A stretch of 53,431 bases of DNA from Bacillota bacterium (GTDB taxonomy: Bacteria > Bacillota > Clostridia > Christensenellales > UMGS416), in NCBI GenBank assembly GCA_023410875.1, contig JAEYPH010000052.1, positions 1 to 53,431 of the forward strand, given 5' to 3'. Each line of letters opens with the position of its first letter. The first letter of the stretch is position 1. The notes below the pieces were generated by a model. It saw only the letters and a list, made by a program, of their open reading frames with translations, made no database searches and was not told where the DNA came from. This document shows, piece after piece, positions 43,680 through 52,420 of the stretch. Both the position numbers and the translations under genes were made by a program.

Positions 43680-43991
43680 TCAATAGACGATCGGTGGCCT
43701 GGGGGGCAGCGGGCGGCGGCGGCCCAGCAGCTCGTCGATCAGTATGATGCCGACGAGGTCGCGAAAGAGGCCGCCCCGCTGGGCGATTTGCATTTCAGTG
43801 CTGGGCATGTTGGGCATATGCTCCCGCAGAGACGGATCGGCCTGCAGCGCCAGCGCAATCACATGGTCGATCATCGCCTCCTGGGTATCCCCGGTGATGG
43901 GCGCTTTGGCGTTCTTCCACAGGGAGTGCACTTTGAGCACATGAGGATGCAGCTTGTAGAGCAGATCGGGGTAAGTGAGCGGGTTTGCCAT
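43680..43991 (-). CDS. Small conserved clostridial protein of unknown function, paralogue 2
   Basis: 103 residues from ATG 43989-43991 (MANPLTYPDLLYKLHPHV), behind AGGATC. Same pattern as paralogue 1, including GGLFRDLVGIILIDELLGRRR, with a Pro/Arg tail (PLPPRPPIVY). The two genes read in the same direction with a 165-base gap, consistent with a tandem duplication that has diverged. Function unknown. Confidence 0.7.
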   Translation of the reverse strand: MANPLTYPDLLYKLHPHVLKVHSLWKNAKAPITGDTQEAMIDHVIALALQADPSLREHMPNMPSTEMQIAQRGGLFRDLVGIILIDELLGRRRPLPPRPPIVY

Positions 43992-44144
43992 GTTCTGATC
44001 CTCCGGCAATGCTGTCATGGGGCAGTCGGCGCATCGCTTGTGCGCGTCTGTTACAACATATGCCGGGAGCGCCCAGCCGGTGCGCGCCGGGATATCCCAC
44101 TGGATGACCCATCGGATGGGCTTTGCAGGATTATGCAGTTTCGA

Positions 44145-44172
44145 TTGTATTATTCATGGAACTCTGTATAAT
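44145..44172 (+). promoter_or_regulatory. Promoter of nadK
   Basis: TTGTAT, 16-base spacer, TATAAT, 26 bases before the GTG start. Confidence 0.7.
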
Positions 44173-44198
44173 AAAAACCAGGAAACGCGACGGGAAGT

Positions 44199-45047
44199 GT
44201 GAGATTGAAGGCTGCGCTATTGGTGAATCCGGCCAAGGACGCGGGCTATGCCCACGCCCAAAGGGCTGCTTCCACGCTGCTGGCTTTGGGCGCGCAGGTG
44301 ATGGCCCCACACCGTGACGTGGAACATTTGCCCCAGGGCGTGCAGGCCGTGGATGATGACCAGATCTACAGCCTTGGCGATTTCATCGTGACGCTGGGTG
44401 GCGACGGCACCATACTCTCGGCCGCCCGCTGCGCCGCCGGGCGCGTGCCCGTGTTGGGCATCAACCTGGGGCGCAAAGGCTTTTTGACCGAGGCGGAGCC
44501 CGAGGACATGGAAGACACGCTGCGCCGCGCCGTGCAGGGGCCGTGGTGCGTGGAGCGCCGGCTGATGCTGCGGGCCGTGGTGCGCGATGGCCAAGGCGCC
44601 GTGCGGCAGGACATCCTGGCCCTCAACGATATTTTCCTGACCGGTGTGAGCCGCAAGATGGTGCACGCCGAGGCGCGGGTTGGAGGGAGCATGGCCAGCC
44701 GATACGCTGCCGACGGCATGCTCGTGAGCAGCCCCACGGGCTCCACGGGCTACGCGCTGAGCGCCGGGGGCCCGGTGATCGCGCCGGATGTGCCGTGCAT
44801 GCTGCTATCGCCGGTGTGCGCTCACACGTTCAAGGCCGTGCCGGTGGTGTTGAGCGCTCAGGCGCAGTTGAGCATCCGCGCAGTGCCGCCCACCAAAGAG
44901 TTGAAACTGATCGCCGACGGCGAGGAACTGGGGCTGATAGGCGACGACGGCTGTATAGAAGTCAGCCGTGCCGGCTGCGACGCGCTCTTCCTGCGGTTGG
45001 GGACCCGGGATTTTTTCAGCCTGCTCGGCAGCAAACTGGCGGAGTGA
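44199..45047 (+). CDS. nadK: NAD kinase
   Basis: 282 residues starting GTG 44199 behind GGGAAG. Motifs: KAALLVNPAKD, the GGDGT loop in VTLGGDGTILSAAR, GINLGRKGFLTE, ALNDIFLTG, and SSPTGSTGYALSAGGPV. It phosphorylates NAD to NADP. Located before argR and recN as in many Firmicutes, separated from argR by X-Y copy D. Confidence 0.95.
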   Translation: MRLKAALLVNPAKDAGYAHAQRAASTLLALGAQVMAPHRDVEHLPQGVQAVDDDQIYSLGDFIVTLGGDGTILSAARCAAGRVPVLGINLGRKGFLTEAEPEDMEDTLRRAVQGPWCVERRLMLRAVVRDGQGAVRQDILALNDIFLTGVSRKMVHAEARVGGSMASRYAADGMLVSSPTGSTGYALSAGGPVIAPDVPCMLLSPVCAHTFKAVPVVLSAQAQLSIRAVPPTKELKLIADGEELGLIGDDGCIEVSRAGCDALFLRLGTRDFFSLLGSKLAE

Positions 45048-45099
45048 GTGAAGGAGATCTATTCTCCAAGAACTCTATTAGGATATAAATAGCATGGAA

Positions 45100-45300
45100 C
45101 CGACAGCCGATTCATTCGGCGGAGGAAACGAAAAGTTGGTGCAAGGTCGTTCCAAAACCCGCCCGCAGGCGGTAACGTCACTTTGAAATATATTACGAGT
45201 AACAAAAGTTTAGATGTCGCCTGGCGACATGTGCGGCAGGCGACAACGAATAGCTGAATAGGACGTCCGAATCGCCTAGGCGCATCAGCGCCGCAGGCGA
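45100..45300 (+). repeat. X-Y two-hairpin element, copy D
   Basis: Block W (GCCGA/TCGGC, then GGAGGAAAC), the CCCGCCCGCAGGCGG block, X at 45216-45244 (GTCGCCTG / CAGGCGAC) and Y at 45272-45300 (TCGCC, GGCGC / GCGCC, GGCGA, then AAAGG). Gap 27 bases. It ends 19 bases upstream of argR and in the same direction, so it lies in or near its leader. Confidence 0.7.
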
Positions 45301-45319
45301 AAGGCGACGGAGGAGCCCG

Positions 45320-45772
45320 ATGAAAAACAAACGACACATGAGAATCATGGAGCTCATCGCTCGGGAGCCGATCTACACCCAGGAGGAGCTGGCCCAGCGC
45401 CTCAAGGACAGCGGTGAAGACGTGACCCAGGCCACCGTTTCCCGCGACATCAAGGAGATGAAGCTCGTGAAGGTCGCCGATGAGACCGGCCGCAGCCGCT
45501 ACGCCATGGTCGGGGAATCCGCCGCCGGCAGCTTAAGCGCCCGGATGATCCGCGTGTTCTCCGACACCGTGGTCAGCATCGAGCATTCGGCCAACATCAT
45601 CATGGTGCGCACGCTCAGCGGCAGCGCCAATGCCGCCGGCGAGGCCGTGGACACGCTGCACTGGCCGCAGATTTTGGGGACCATCGCCGGCGACAATGCC
45701 ATCATGGTCGTCGTGCGCGAGGGCTGCAACGCCCAGGAAGTGGCCGACCGTCTGCGCAGCCTCATCCGCTGA
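45320..45772 (+). CDS. argR: Arginine repressor ArgR/AhrC
   Basis: 150 residues. N-terminal winged helix (IMELIAREPIYTQEELAQRL, TQATVSRDIKEM) and C-terminal hexamerisation/arginine domain (VSIEHSANIIMVRTLSGSANA, ILGTIAGDNAIMVVV). It represses arginine biosynthesis and activates catabolism with arginine bound. It precedes the hydrolase gene by nine bases. Confidence 0.95.
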   Translation: MKNKRHMRIMELIAREPIYTQEELAQRLKDSGEDVTQATVSRDIKEMKLVKVADETGRSRYAMVGESAAGSLSARMIRVFSDTVVSIEHSANIIMVRTLSGSANAAGEAVDTLHWPQILGTIAGDNAIMVVVREGCNAQEVADRLRSLIR

Positions 45773-45781
45773 GGGTTCGCC

Positions 45782-46690
45782 ATGATACAGACCGTCAGAG
45801 GCCCCATAGAAGACGCCGACCTCGGGTTGGCGCTGGCCCATGAGCACATCGTTGTGGATTTCCACGACCCACAGCAGCCGCCCCGCCCCTTCGACGAGGG
45901 CGAGGTTGTATCGGTCATGGAACCGCACCTGCTGCGCCTGCGGGAGACCGGCTGCGCCGCCTTTGTGGATTGCACGCCGGACTGGCTGGGCCGCGCGCCG
46001 CGGGCGCTGCGCGCCCTCTCGGAGCGCACGGGTCTGCACATCGTGACCAACACCGGCTGGTACCAGCACCCGATGGTGCCGCCGCAGGCCCACGAATGGG
46101 AGGAGCGGCGCATCGCCGACCGGTGGGTGGCTGAGGCCCGCTATGGCATTGCTGATACCGGCGTGAGGCCGGGCTTTATCAAGATCGCCCTCAACAGCGG
46201 CGAGCTTTCGCCGCTTTCGCAGAAGATCCTGCGCTCGGCGGTGCGTACATCCATGGAAACAGGGCTGACCATTGTCAGCCACACGGTGGGCAAGGCCGCG
46301 GCGCTGCAGGCGGCGGCACTGATGCACGCAGAGGGCTTCCCGCCGGAGCGCTTTGTGTGGGCCCATGCTGACGCGCAGGACGGGCCCGAGGCCCATCTGG
46401 AGCTGGCGCAGCAGGGCATGTGGATCAGCCTGGACAGCATCGGCAACCGCCATGGCGAGCATGTGGCCATGCTGCGCGCGCTGCTGGAAGCAGGCATGGA
46501 GGGCCGGGTGCTGCTCTCCCAGGACAGCGGCTGGTACAACGTGGGTGATCCCCTGGGCGGCAACGTGCGCCCGTTCCACAAGCTGTTCACCGAGTTTGTG
46601 CCCTTTGCCCAGGAGCAGGGCATCGACGCGGGCGCATTGCGGCGCATCCTCAGCGATAACGTGGCACGCTTCCTGCATGTGAGGGTATGA
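45782..46690 (+). CDS. Phosphotriesterase-like metal-dependent hydrolase
   Basis: 302 residues. Amidohydrolase-fold PTE family: LAHEHIVVDF (HxH), the carbamylated Lys in FIKIALNSGE, metal His in IVSHTVG and WAHADAQDG and Asp in LSQDSGWYN. PTE-like proteins are lactonases, phosphotriesterases or phosphoryl-sugar hydrolases; substrate unknown. All metal ligands are conserved. It probably shares a transcript with argR. Confidence 0.86.
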   Translation: MIQTVRGPIEDADLGLALAHEHIVVDFHDPQQPPRPFDEGEVVSVMEPHLLRLRETGCAAFVDCTPDWLGRAPRALRALSERTGLHIVTNTGWYQHPMVPPQAHEWEERRIADRWVAEARYGIADTGVRPGFIKIALNSGELSPLSQKILRSAVRTSMETGLTIVSHTVGKAAALQAAALMHAEGFPPERFVWAHADAQDGPEAHLELAQQGMWISLDSIGNRHGEHVAMLRALLEAGMEGRVLLSQDSGWYNVGDPLGGNVRPFHKLFTEFVPFAQEQGIDAGALRRILSDNVARFLHVRV

Positions 46691-46763
46691 CTTTCCTTTT
46701 TTGACCGAAACCGATATAATCTGAATGAACGTATCCATTGCGCCCGCGATTTTGCGAGGTAGT

Positions 46764-48470
46764 ATGCTGATCAGGCTGCAAATCCATAATATCGCCCTTA
46801 TTGAAGCCGTGGAGCTGGAGTTCTTCCCCGGCCTCAACGTGCTGACCGGCGAGACCGGCGCGGGCAAATCTATTTTGATTGACGCGATGAACCTGGGCCT
46901 GGGCGCCCGCAGCGACAAGGAGCTCATCAAATCCGGCTGCAGCGAGGCCCGGGTCGAGATGGCCTTCGACATCGCCGGCAACCAGGCCGTGGCCGCGCTG
47001 CTCTCGGAGATGGAACTGGCCGGCGACGACGACACGCTGATCCTTTCGCGCACACTGACCGCCGCCGGGCGCAACACGTGCCGCGTCAACGGCATGATGG
47101 CTACCGTGGCCCAGCTCAAGCGCCTCACGGCGATGCTCATCGATATCCACGGCCAGCACGAGCACCAGTCGCTGATGAACGAAGCCCGCCACATGGACAT
47201 GCTGGATGGCTTCGGCGGCGAGGCGGTGCTCGCCCAACGGGCGCGAGTCGCGCAAACCTACGCAAGTTATCACGAAACGCAGACCAGGATGCGCAGCCTG
47301 TTTGGCAGCGAGCAGGAGCGCGCTCGCCGGGCGGACATCCTGCGCTATCAGGTGGGCGAGATACAGGCCGCCCGGCTGGTCGTGGGCGAGGATGAAGAAC
47401 TGGCCGAGCAGCTCAAGCGCCTGCAGCACGCCGAAGAGATCGCAGCGGCGGTGCGCACAGCCTATGAGGCACTCTATGGAGGCGAGGAAACGCAGGCCGC
47501 GCTGGATGGCGCCGGTGCCGCCGCCCATGAGCTGGGGCGCATCGCGGCCTATGGCGGCGAATTCCAGAGCCTGCGGGAGCGGCTGGACGCCGTGGTGCTG
47601 GAGATCGAAGACATCGCGCGGGAGTTGCGCCGCCGCACCGACGACGATGCTTTCGATGAGGCTGCGCTCAACGACATCGAAGTCCGCATGGACTTGATCC
47701 GCCAGCTCAAGCGCAAGTATGGCGGCAGCATCGCCGCGGTGCTGCAGACCGGCGAAGAGCTGGCGGCCGAGCTGCACGCGCTGGAAAATGCCGACGAAGA
47801 AATGGCTGCCATGGCCGCCGAGATCGCCCGGTTGGAGGCGCGCCTCAAGGAGCGCAGCGACGCGCTGACGGCGCTGCGCCGGGAAGCAGCGGCCCGGTTT
47901 GGCAAGCTTGTGGAAGGGCAGTTGGCCGATTTGGGCATGGCTCATGCCCGCTTTGATGTGGAGTTTGAGTCCCGCGAGGGTTCAGTGGAAGAGCTGGCCT
48001 CCGCCCGCGGCTTCGACAGGCTGCGCTTCATGATCAGCCCCAACCCCGGCGAGCCCATGAAGCCGCTGGCGCGTATCGCATCCGGCGGCGAGATGAGCCG
48101 CATCATGCTGGCGCTCAAGAACATCGCCGCTCGGGCCGACAGCATCCCCACGCTGATCTTTGACGAGATCGACACCGGCATCAGCGGCACCATGGCCCGC
48201 GTGGTGGCCCAGAAGCTGGCCCAGATCGCCGCAGATCACCAGGTGATCTGCGTGACCCACACGGCGCAGATCGCAGCCATGGGGGCGTCGCATTTCTTCA
48301 TCGAAAAACAGACCGACGGCCAGCGCACCCAGACCTGCGTGACGCTGCTGGACGACCAGCGCCGGGTGGGCGAGCTTGCGCGCCTGGTGGGCGGCGAGGT
48401 CAGCACACTGAGCGGCGAACACGCTGCACAGATGTTGGAGTGGAGCCGTAAATTCCGCGAAGGTCTCTGA
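46764..48470 (+). CDS. recN: DNA repair ATPase RecN
   Basis: 568 residues from ATG 46764 (MLIRLQIHNIALIEAV), behind GAGGT. SMC-like: Walker A TGETGAGKSILIDA, Q-loop IHGQHEHQS, long helical middle with two coiled-coil arms, then signature ASGGEMSRIMLALKN and Walker B FDEIDTGIS. It tethers broken DNA ends during recombination. The argR-recN-spoIVB-spo0A order is classic Firmicutes. Confidence 0.96.
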   Translation: MLIRLQIHNIALIEAVELEFFPGLNVLTGETGAGKSILIDAMNLGLGARSDKELIKSGCSEARVEMAFDIAGNQAVAALLSEMELAGDDDTLILSRTLTAAGRNTCRVNGMMATVAQLKRLTAMLIDIHGQHEHQSLMNEARHMDMLDGFGGEAVLAQRARVAQTYASYHETQTRMRSLFGSEQERARRADILRYQVGEIQAARLVVGEDEELAEQLKRLQHAEEIAAAVRTAYEALYGGEETQAALDGAGAAAHELGRIAAYGGEFQSLRERLDAVVLEIEDIARELRRRTDDDAFDEAALNDIEVRMDLIRQLKRKYGGSIAAVLQTGEELAAELHALENADEEMAAMAAEIARLEARLKERSDALTALRREAAARFGKLVEGQLADLGMAHARFDVEFESREGSVEELASARGFDRLRFMISPNPGEPMKPLARIASGGEMSRIMLALKNIAARADSIPTLIFDEIDTGISGTMARVVAQKLAQIAADHQVICVTHTAQIAAMGASHFFIEKQTDGQRTQTCVTLLDDQRRVGELARLVGGEVSTLSGEHAAQMLEWSRKFREGL

Positions 48471-48540
48471 ATTAGGATTTGCGATATCTCCAAGGATCTC
48501 CGTGTTAATTGCATATCGCTTATTATCAAAAAGTTGCGTC

Positions 48541-48597
48541 CCGAAGGTTTCCAAAGGGCGACCGGAAAGCCCTTTGGTCGCGCCCGAAGGTGCGAAA
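48541..48597 (-). repeat. REP-like palindrome, copy 7
   Basis: CCGAAGGTTTCCAAAGGGCGACCGGAAAGCCCTTTGGTCGCGCC with GGTGCGAAA. The 366-base recN-spoIVB gap contains only this and a TATAAT at about 48774-48779. Confidence 0.75.
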
Positions 48598-48836
48598 CCC
48601 TTCCTTTAGCACCTGATGCATTTTATGTCTCTTGAGCAAGTCTCTTTTTTGTGGAAAGTATGGATGCAACTAGCAATACTTCATGTAATTGCCTGTGAAG
48701 AATCGTTCGTTTATGAGCGGCACGAGCCGACTTCATTGTCTCCATGAAACAATTTGCCACTGCCGTTCACAGTATAATTGCCACGGCCAAATCCCAACAC
48801 TACCTCTGTCGAAATGCAGAAGTGGAGATTGGGACA

Positions 48837-50162
48837 ATGGCGAAAGCTGGAAGAAAACGGAAAATACCGATTAGGAAAACGATAGGCTGCATGCTTGCCG
48901 CCGCTGTGCTGGCATTGAACAGCACCGTGCCGGTGCGCAGCTTTTTCACGCTGCCCAACCAGATGAACCTGCAGCAGGGCCAGACGACCAGGCTGAACCT
49001 GGGCCTGCCGCTGCCCATGGCCGCCACGGACACCGATGTGTTGCGTGTGACAGGCGACACGCTGGGCGTGCGGGCCTGGCAGGATGGCGCTACGGTGGAA
49101 TTGAGCCCACAGAATATAGGAGATTCTGATCTGAAGCTGAGCCTGTTCGGCGTGCTGCCAATCAAGACCATCCATGTTAAAGTGACGCCCCAGAAGGTGT
49201 TGATTCCCGGCGGTGAATCCATCGGCGTGAGTTTGTATACGCGAGGTACGTTGATCGTGGGCCGCAGTGATGTGCAGACCGACGACGGGCGTACCGTGAA
49301 CCCTGCGCGAGACGCTGACCTGCGCCCGGGCGATGTCATTTTAAAGATAAACGACACCGAGATCGAAAGCTCCAGCCAGCTGGCGGACCTGATCGCTCAA
49401 TATGGCCAGATGACATTGAAGCTGGACGTGCAGCGGGACTCCCAAATGCTTAAGGTTTTCATCAAGCCCGTGAAAGACCGCGAGGACGGCAAGCTGCGCC
49501 TGGGCATCTGGGTGCGGGATAGCACCGCCGGCGTAGGCACGCTGAGCTTCTATGACCCAGCCAGCGGCCGCTTTGGCGCGTTGGGGCATCCCATCACCGA
49601 CGCCGACACTGGCACCATGCTCTCGGTGAAGGATGGTGAGATCGTGCGCAGCCGCATCATAGATGTGAAGCAGGGGGAAAAGGGTACCCCCGGCGAGCTC
49701 AAGGGCTATTTCCCCGGGGACAGCGTGCCCATTGGCCGCATAGAGAACAACACACGCTTTGGCATATTCGGCAGCGCCTACGGAGACATACCCAATCCGC
49801 TGTATCGCACGGCTGTCCCCGTGGCGCCGCAATCGGCGGTACACACCGGGCCGGCATCCATACTGACCACCGTGGACGACGGTGGCGTCAAGGAATTCTC
49901 CTGCAACATCATCAAGATTACCCGTCAGGCAGAGCCCGCCGCCAAGGGCATGGTCATCGAAATCACCGACCCGCAGCTGCTGGCCCGCACCGGCGGCATC
50001 GTGCAGGGCATGAGCGGCAGCCCCATCCTGCAGGATGGCTGTATCGTGGGCGCTGTGACCCATGTGTTCATCAGCGACCCTACCAAGGGCCACGGGATCT
50101 TCATCGATTGGATGTTGGTAACATCCCAACAGCAGAACGAGCAAGAAGAGAAAGCGTCCTGA
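48837..50162 (+). CDS. spoIVB: SpoIVB serine peptidase (S55)
   Basis: 441 residues from ATG 48837 (MAKAGRKRK), with GGAG ten bases before; the frame is open further upstream but without support. One N-terminal membrane/secretion segment (TIGCMLAAAVLALNSTVPV), a PDZ domain (about 120-215; LRPGDVILKINDTEI) and the S55 peptidase domain with catalytic His in GALGHPITDADTG and Ser in GIVQGMSGSPILQDG. The following THVFISDPTKGHGIFIDWML holds the conserved C-terminal region. SpoIVB is made in the forespore and cuts SpoIVFA to trigger pro-sigma-K processing in the mother cell. Confidence 0.94.
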   Translation: MAKAGRKRKIPIRKTIGCMLAAAVLALNSTVPVRSFFTLPNQMNLQQGQTTRLNLGLPLPMAATDTDVLRVTGDTLGVRAWQDGATVELSPQNIGDSDLKLSLFGVLPIKTIHVKVTPQKVLIPGGESIGVSLYTRGTLIVGRSDVQTDDGRTVNPARDADLRPGDVILKINDTEIESSSQLADLIAQYGQMTLKLDVQRDSQMLKVFIKPVKDREDGKLRLGIWVRDSTAGVGTLSFYDPASGRFGALGHPITDADTGTMLSVKDGEIVRSRIIDVKQGEKGTPGELKGYFPGDSVPIGRIENNTRFGIFGSAYGDIPNPLYRTAVPVAPQSAVHTGPASILTTVDDGGVKEFSCNIIKITRQAEPAAKGMVIEITDPQLLARTGGIVQGMSGSPILQDGCIVGAVTHVFISDPTKGHGIFIDWMLVTSQQQNEQEEKAS

Positions 50163-50192
50163 CGAAGAGCAGCCGGTTTTGTCGTATCGTCT

Positions 50193-50230
50193 TTTTTGAC
50201 AAAACAGGCAACCCTTCGACAGCATGGAAT
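50193..50230 (+). promoter_or_regulatory. Candidate sigma-H promoter and 0A boxes before spo0A
   Basis: ACAGGCAAC (50204-50212) and ATGGAAT (50224-50230) with an 11-base gap fit the sigma-H pattern (AGGAwwT, RnnGAAT; one mismatch). TTCGACA at 50215-50221 is an exact 0A-box core and TTTTTTGACAAAA at 50192-50204 a near match. This suggests sigma-H control and Spo0A autoregulation, as in Bacillus. Confidence 0.5.
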
Positions 50231-50270
50231 GCTCTATACTATTGAAGCGCGGCGCAACCCGGCGCTGCCC

Positions 50271-50355
50271 ACGGTACATCGATGCATACGATGTACCGTT
50301 TCCGGCATGTGCGGATATTGCACGCAGCATGCCGATGCGATATATTGATTATAGA
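50271..50355 (+). other. Two strong hairpins in the spo0A leader
   Basis: ACGGTACATCG / CGATGTACCGT (50271-50299, 11 perfect pairs, loop ATGCATA, then TTT) followed by GGCATGTGC / GCAC...CATGCC (about 50304-50334). They lie between the promoter and the GTG start at 50372. Confidence 0.55.
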
Positions 50356-50371
50356 TTGGAAGCTGATTTAT

Positions 50372-51154
50372 GTGACGAAGGAATCTGAGCGCCGCTGGCG
50401 TATCGTCGTGGCTGATGACAACCGTCCCTTTGCCGGCATGCTGGCGGATCGGTTGTCGCAGGAAAAGGATTTTGAAGTGGTCGCCGTGGCGCTGGATGGG
50501 CTGGCTGCCCTGGCTGCCGTGCGTGAGCACGCGCCTGACCTGATGGTGCTGGACCTGATCCTGCCCAAGCTGGACGGCATCGCCGTGCAGGAGCGCCTGG
50601 CGCAGGCACGCCCCCGGCCCAAGATCGTCATCATTTCCGCATTGGCCCGCGACGAGGTGACCATGCGGGCGCTGGGCGGCGGCGCCGACTGGTTCTTCGT
50701 GAAGCCCTTTGATATGGAAATTTTCCTGCGGCGGCTGCGCTGTGTGCTGGGCGAGACCGAACAGGAGCAGGAGCAGCGCCAGGACCGCGAAACCGAGGAG
50801 GACATGGACCGTCGCGTCAGCGACCTGCTGCACCGGCTGGCCATGCCGCCCCATCTGCTGGGCTATAAATACATCAAATCTGCGATTCTCAGCGTGGCGT
50901 TGGAGCGCAAGCTGCTGCAGAACGTGACCTATGAGCTCTATCCAAGGATCGCCGAGCAGTTTGGAACTACGCCCAGCCGCGTGGAGCGCTCCATGCGCAA
51001 TGCCATTGAGTCAGCATGGAATCGTTGCCGCGTGGAGACCATCGAGGAGCTCTTCGGCTATTCCTTGTCCGACGACCGCGACAAACCCAGCAATTCCAAC
51101 TTCATCGCCATGCTGGCGGACAGGCTGTTGCTTGATCGGCGCAAAGCCGTGTGA
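50372..51154 (+). CDS. spo0A: Sporulation master regulator Spo0A
   Basis: 260 residues from GTG 50372 (MTKESERRWRIVVADDN); GGAAG lies ten bases upstream and the length fits Spo0A. Receiver domain: acidic pair in VVADDN, phospho-acceptor Asp in DLMVLDLILPKLDG, Lys in FVKPFDM. A Glu/Gln-rich linker (ETEQEQEQRQDRETEE) leads to the C-terminal DNA-binding domain with LGYKYIKSAILSVAL and TTPSRVERSMRNAIESAW, the Spo0A recognition helix. It controls entry into sporulation. Confidence 0.96.
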   Translation: MTKESERRWRIVVADDNRPFAGMLADRLSQEKDFEVVAVALDGLAALAAVREHAPDLMVLDLILPKLDGIAVQERLAQARPRPKIVIISALARDEVTMRALGGGADWFFVKPFDMEIFLRRLRCVLGETEQEQEQRQDRETEEDMDRRVSDLLHRLAMPPHLLGYKYIKSAILSVALERKLLQNVTYELYPRIAEQFGTTPSRVERSMRNAIESAWNRCRVETIEELFGYSLSDDRDKPSNSNFIAMLADRLLLDRRKAV

Positions 51155-51160
51155 TACAAT
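51132..51160 (+). promoter_or_regulatory. Promoter inside the 3' end of spo0A
   Basis: TTGATC (51132-51137), 17-base spacer, TACAAT (51155-51160). It would start a transcript through the next leader. Confidence 0.6.
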
Positions 51161-51166
51161 CTTAAC

Positions 51167-51306
51167 AAACCTGACGCGAGGGCGCTGGCCTGAAGGGGAG
51201 GGTGGAAGCGATACACTTTGGCGCGAGGAGCAGGGGCGCACCCACTCCAAGCGTGCGAAGCGCATAGGGCTTGCCATGCCTTCCTGCTGCTGCAGGAAGG
51301 TTTTTT
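51167..51306 (+). ncRNA. Candidate attenuator leader, class unassigned
   Basis: About 135 GC-rich bases between a promoter-like site and a terminator (CCTTCCTGC / GCAGGAAGG plus T6, 51279-51306). The leader can form GGAGGGTG with CACCC-A-CTCC, a TGCG/CGCA hairpin, and a possible antiterminator pairing of GCAGGGG with TTCCTGC in the terminator. It is followed 26 bases later by the regulator gene. It could alternatively be just the 3' end of spo0A. No match to TPP, cobalamin or other riboswitch I know. Confidence 0.4.
51279..51306 (+). terminator. Intrinsic terminator downstream of spo0A
   Basis: CCTTCCTGC, four-base loop, GCAGGAAGG, TTTTTT. Confidence 0.85.
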
Positions 51307-51332
51307 GGCGAATGGGGGAAGGAGGTTAACAG

Positions 51333-51626
51333 TTGAAACGCATCGGCATGATAGGCATCTTCGTCAAAGACAGGGAAGAGGCCGCGCAATCGGTCAATCG
51401 GTATCTTTCGGATTACAATTCCATCATTGTGGCGCGGGTCGGCCTGCCCTATCGCGAACGCGGCCTGTCGGTCATCTCGGTCATCGTGGATGGCACCAAC
51501 GACGAAATCGGCGCGCTGGCAGGCAAACTGGGTTCCGTCGCCGGCGTCACCGTGCGCTCCATGCTGGCCCCGCAGGAAAAGGGAGATCCCAATATTAGAA
51601 AGGAACGCAATCATGAAAACGAATAA
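51333..51626 (+). CDS. TM1266-like iron-only hydrogenase system putative regulator
   Basis: 97 residues starting TTG 51333, behind AAGGAGG. The compact ferredoxin-like/NikR-C-like fold pattern KRIGMIGIFVKDREEAAQSVN...IIVARVGLPYRERGLSVISVIVDGTNDEIGALAGKL matches the TM1266 family, which is associated with [FeFe]-hydrogenase genes. No hydrogenase genes lie in this window. The stop overlaps the next gene by 14 bases, so both are co-translated. Confidence 0.82.
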   Translation: MKRIGMIGIFVKDREEAAQSVNRYLSDYNSIIVARVGLPYRERGLSVISVIVDGTNDEIGALAGKLGSVAGVTVRSMLAPQEKGDPNIRKERNHENE

Positions 51627-52206
51627 AACCTTGCTTCTCATCGTGCAAACGGCGTTGCTGCTGGCGCTGGCGCTGGTCTTCCAAATTTATGTCCGAGCAC
51701 TGGTATTGCCACTGGGCGATATTGGCAACACGCTGATCGTGGGCTCTTTGGTAAACCTGTGCCTGTTCGTGGCAGCCGGTACCGTGGGATGGCGTGGCAG
51801 TACTGTGATCGCCGTGGTCACACCGGTAGTCGCCCTCCTCATGGGCCATATCAAGTTTTTACCGATGATGCCCTTTGTCGCCATAGGTAACATGGTGTTG
51901 TGTTTACTCTTTGAGCTGATCAGCCGCAAGAAGACCAGTGGGGTGCAGGCGTGGATAGCCGTCGGCGTTTCCGCCGTGGGCAAGTTTGTCGTCCTCTATC
52001 TGTTGATGGTCGTTGTGTTTGTTGGCTTGATTCTGCCCGGCTTGGTGCCTGCTGATAAGGCTGCCGGCCCCGCCAAACTGATCGGTCAGATGTTCAGCTG
52101 GCCGCAGCTGGTCACGGCGCTCATCGGCGGCATCGTCGGCGTGCCGGTCATCGCCGCAGTGCGTAAGGCTTTGCAGCATCCCCAAGGCAATGAAGCCAAA
52201 GCGTAG
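51613..52206 (+). CDS. ECF transporter S-component-like membrane protein
   Basis: 197 residues from ATG 51613, behind AGAAAGGA. Five to six membrane helices; the segments LLIVQTALLLALALVFQIY, LVNLCLFVAAGTVGW, HIKFLPMMPFVAIGNMVLC, VSAVGKFVVLYLLMVVVF and LVTALIGGIVGVPVIAAV resemble ECF S-components, which bind a vitamin or metal and work with an EcfAT module elsewhere. Substrate not recognisable. Co-operonic with the TM1266-like regulator. Confidence 0.72.
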   Translation: MKTNKTLLLIVQTALLLALALVFQIYVRALVLPLGDIGNTLIVGSLVNLCLFVAAGTVGWRGSTVIAVVTPVVALLMGHIKFLPMMPFVAIGNMVLCLLFELISRKKTSGVQAWIAVGVSAVGKFVVLYLLMVVVFVGLILPGLVPADKAAGPAKLIGQMFSWPQLVTALIGGIVGVPVIAAVRKALQHPQGNEAKA

Positions 52207-52291
52207 CTTTGGAAATATTACAATAGGAGAATGTTAATCCCCATAAAGAACGAAGATATCACTCGATACGGTTCGCGGGGGTTATTTTATA

Positions 52292-52320
52292 TTGACACCC
52301 GGCCATACCGACGCTATAAT
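52292..52320 (+). promoter_or_regulatory. Consensus sigma-A promoter of rpsU
   Basis: TTGACA, 17-base spacer, TATAAT: a perfect match. Confidence 0.93.
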
Positions 52321-52420
52321 TTCAACATGCTTGTTCGCGAGCTCGTTGGCAGCAGGCGCTGTCATTGTTTCCAAACCTCGGGTTCTCGGGCGACCTTCAG
52401 CGCGAAGGGGGGTAATGGAT

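Noticed and set aside
51167..51306. TPP or cobalamin riboswitch before the ECF S-component
   Set aside because: Conserved cores (CTGAGA, CCTGATC, B12 box) are absent.
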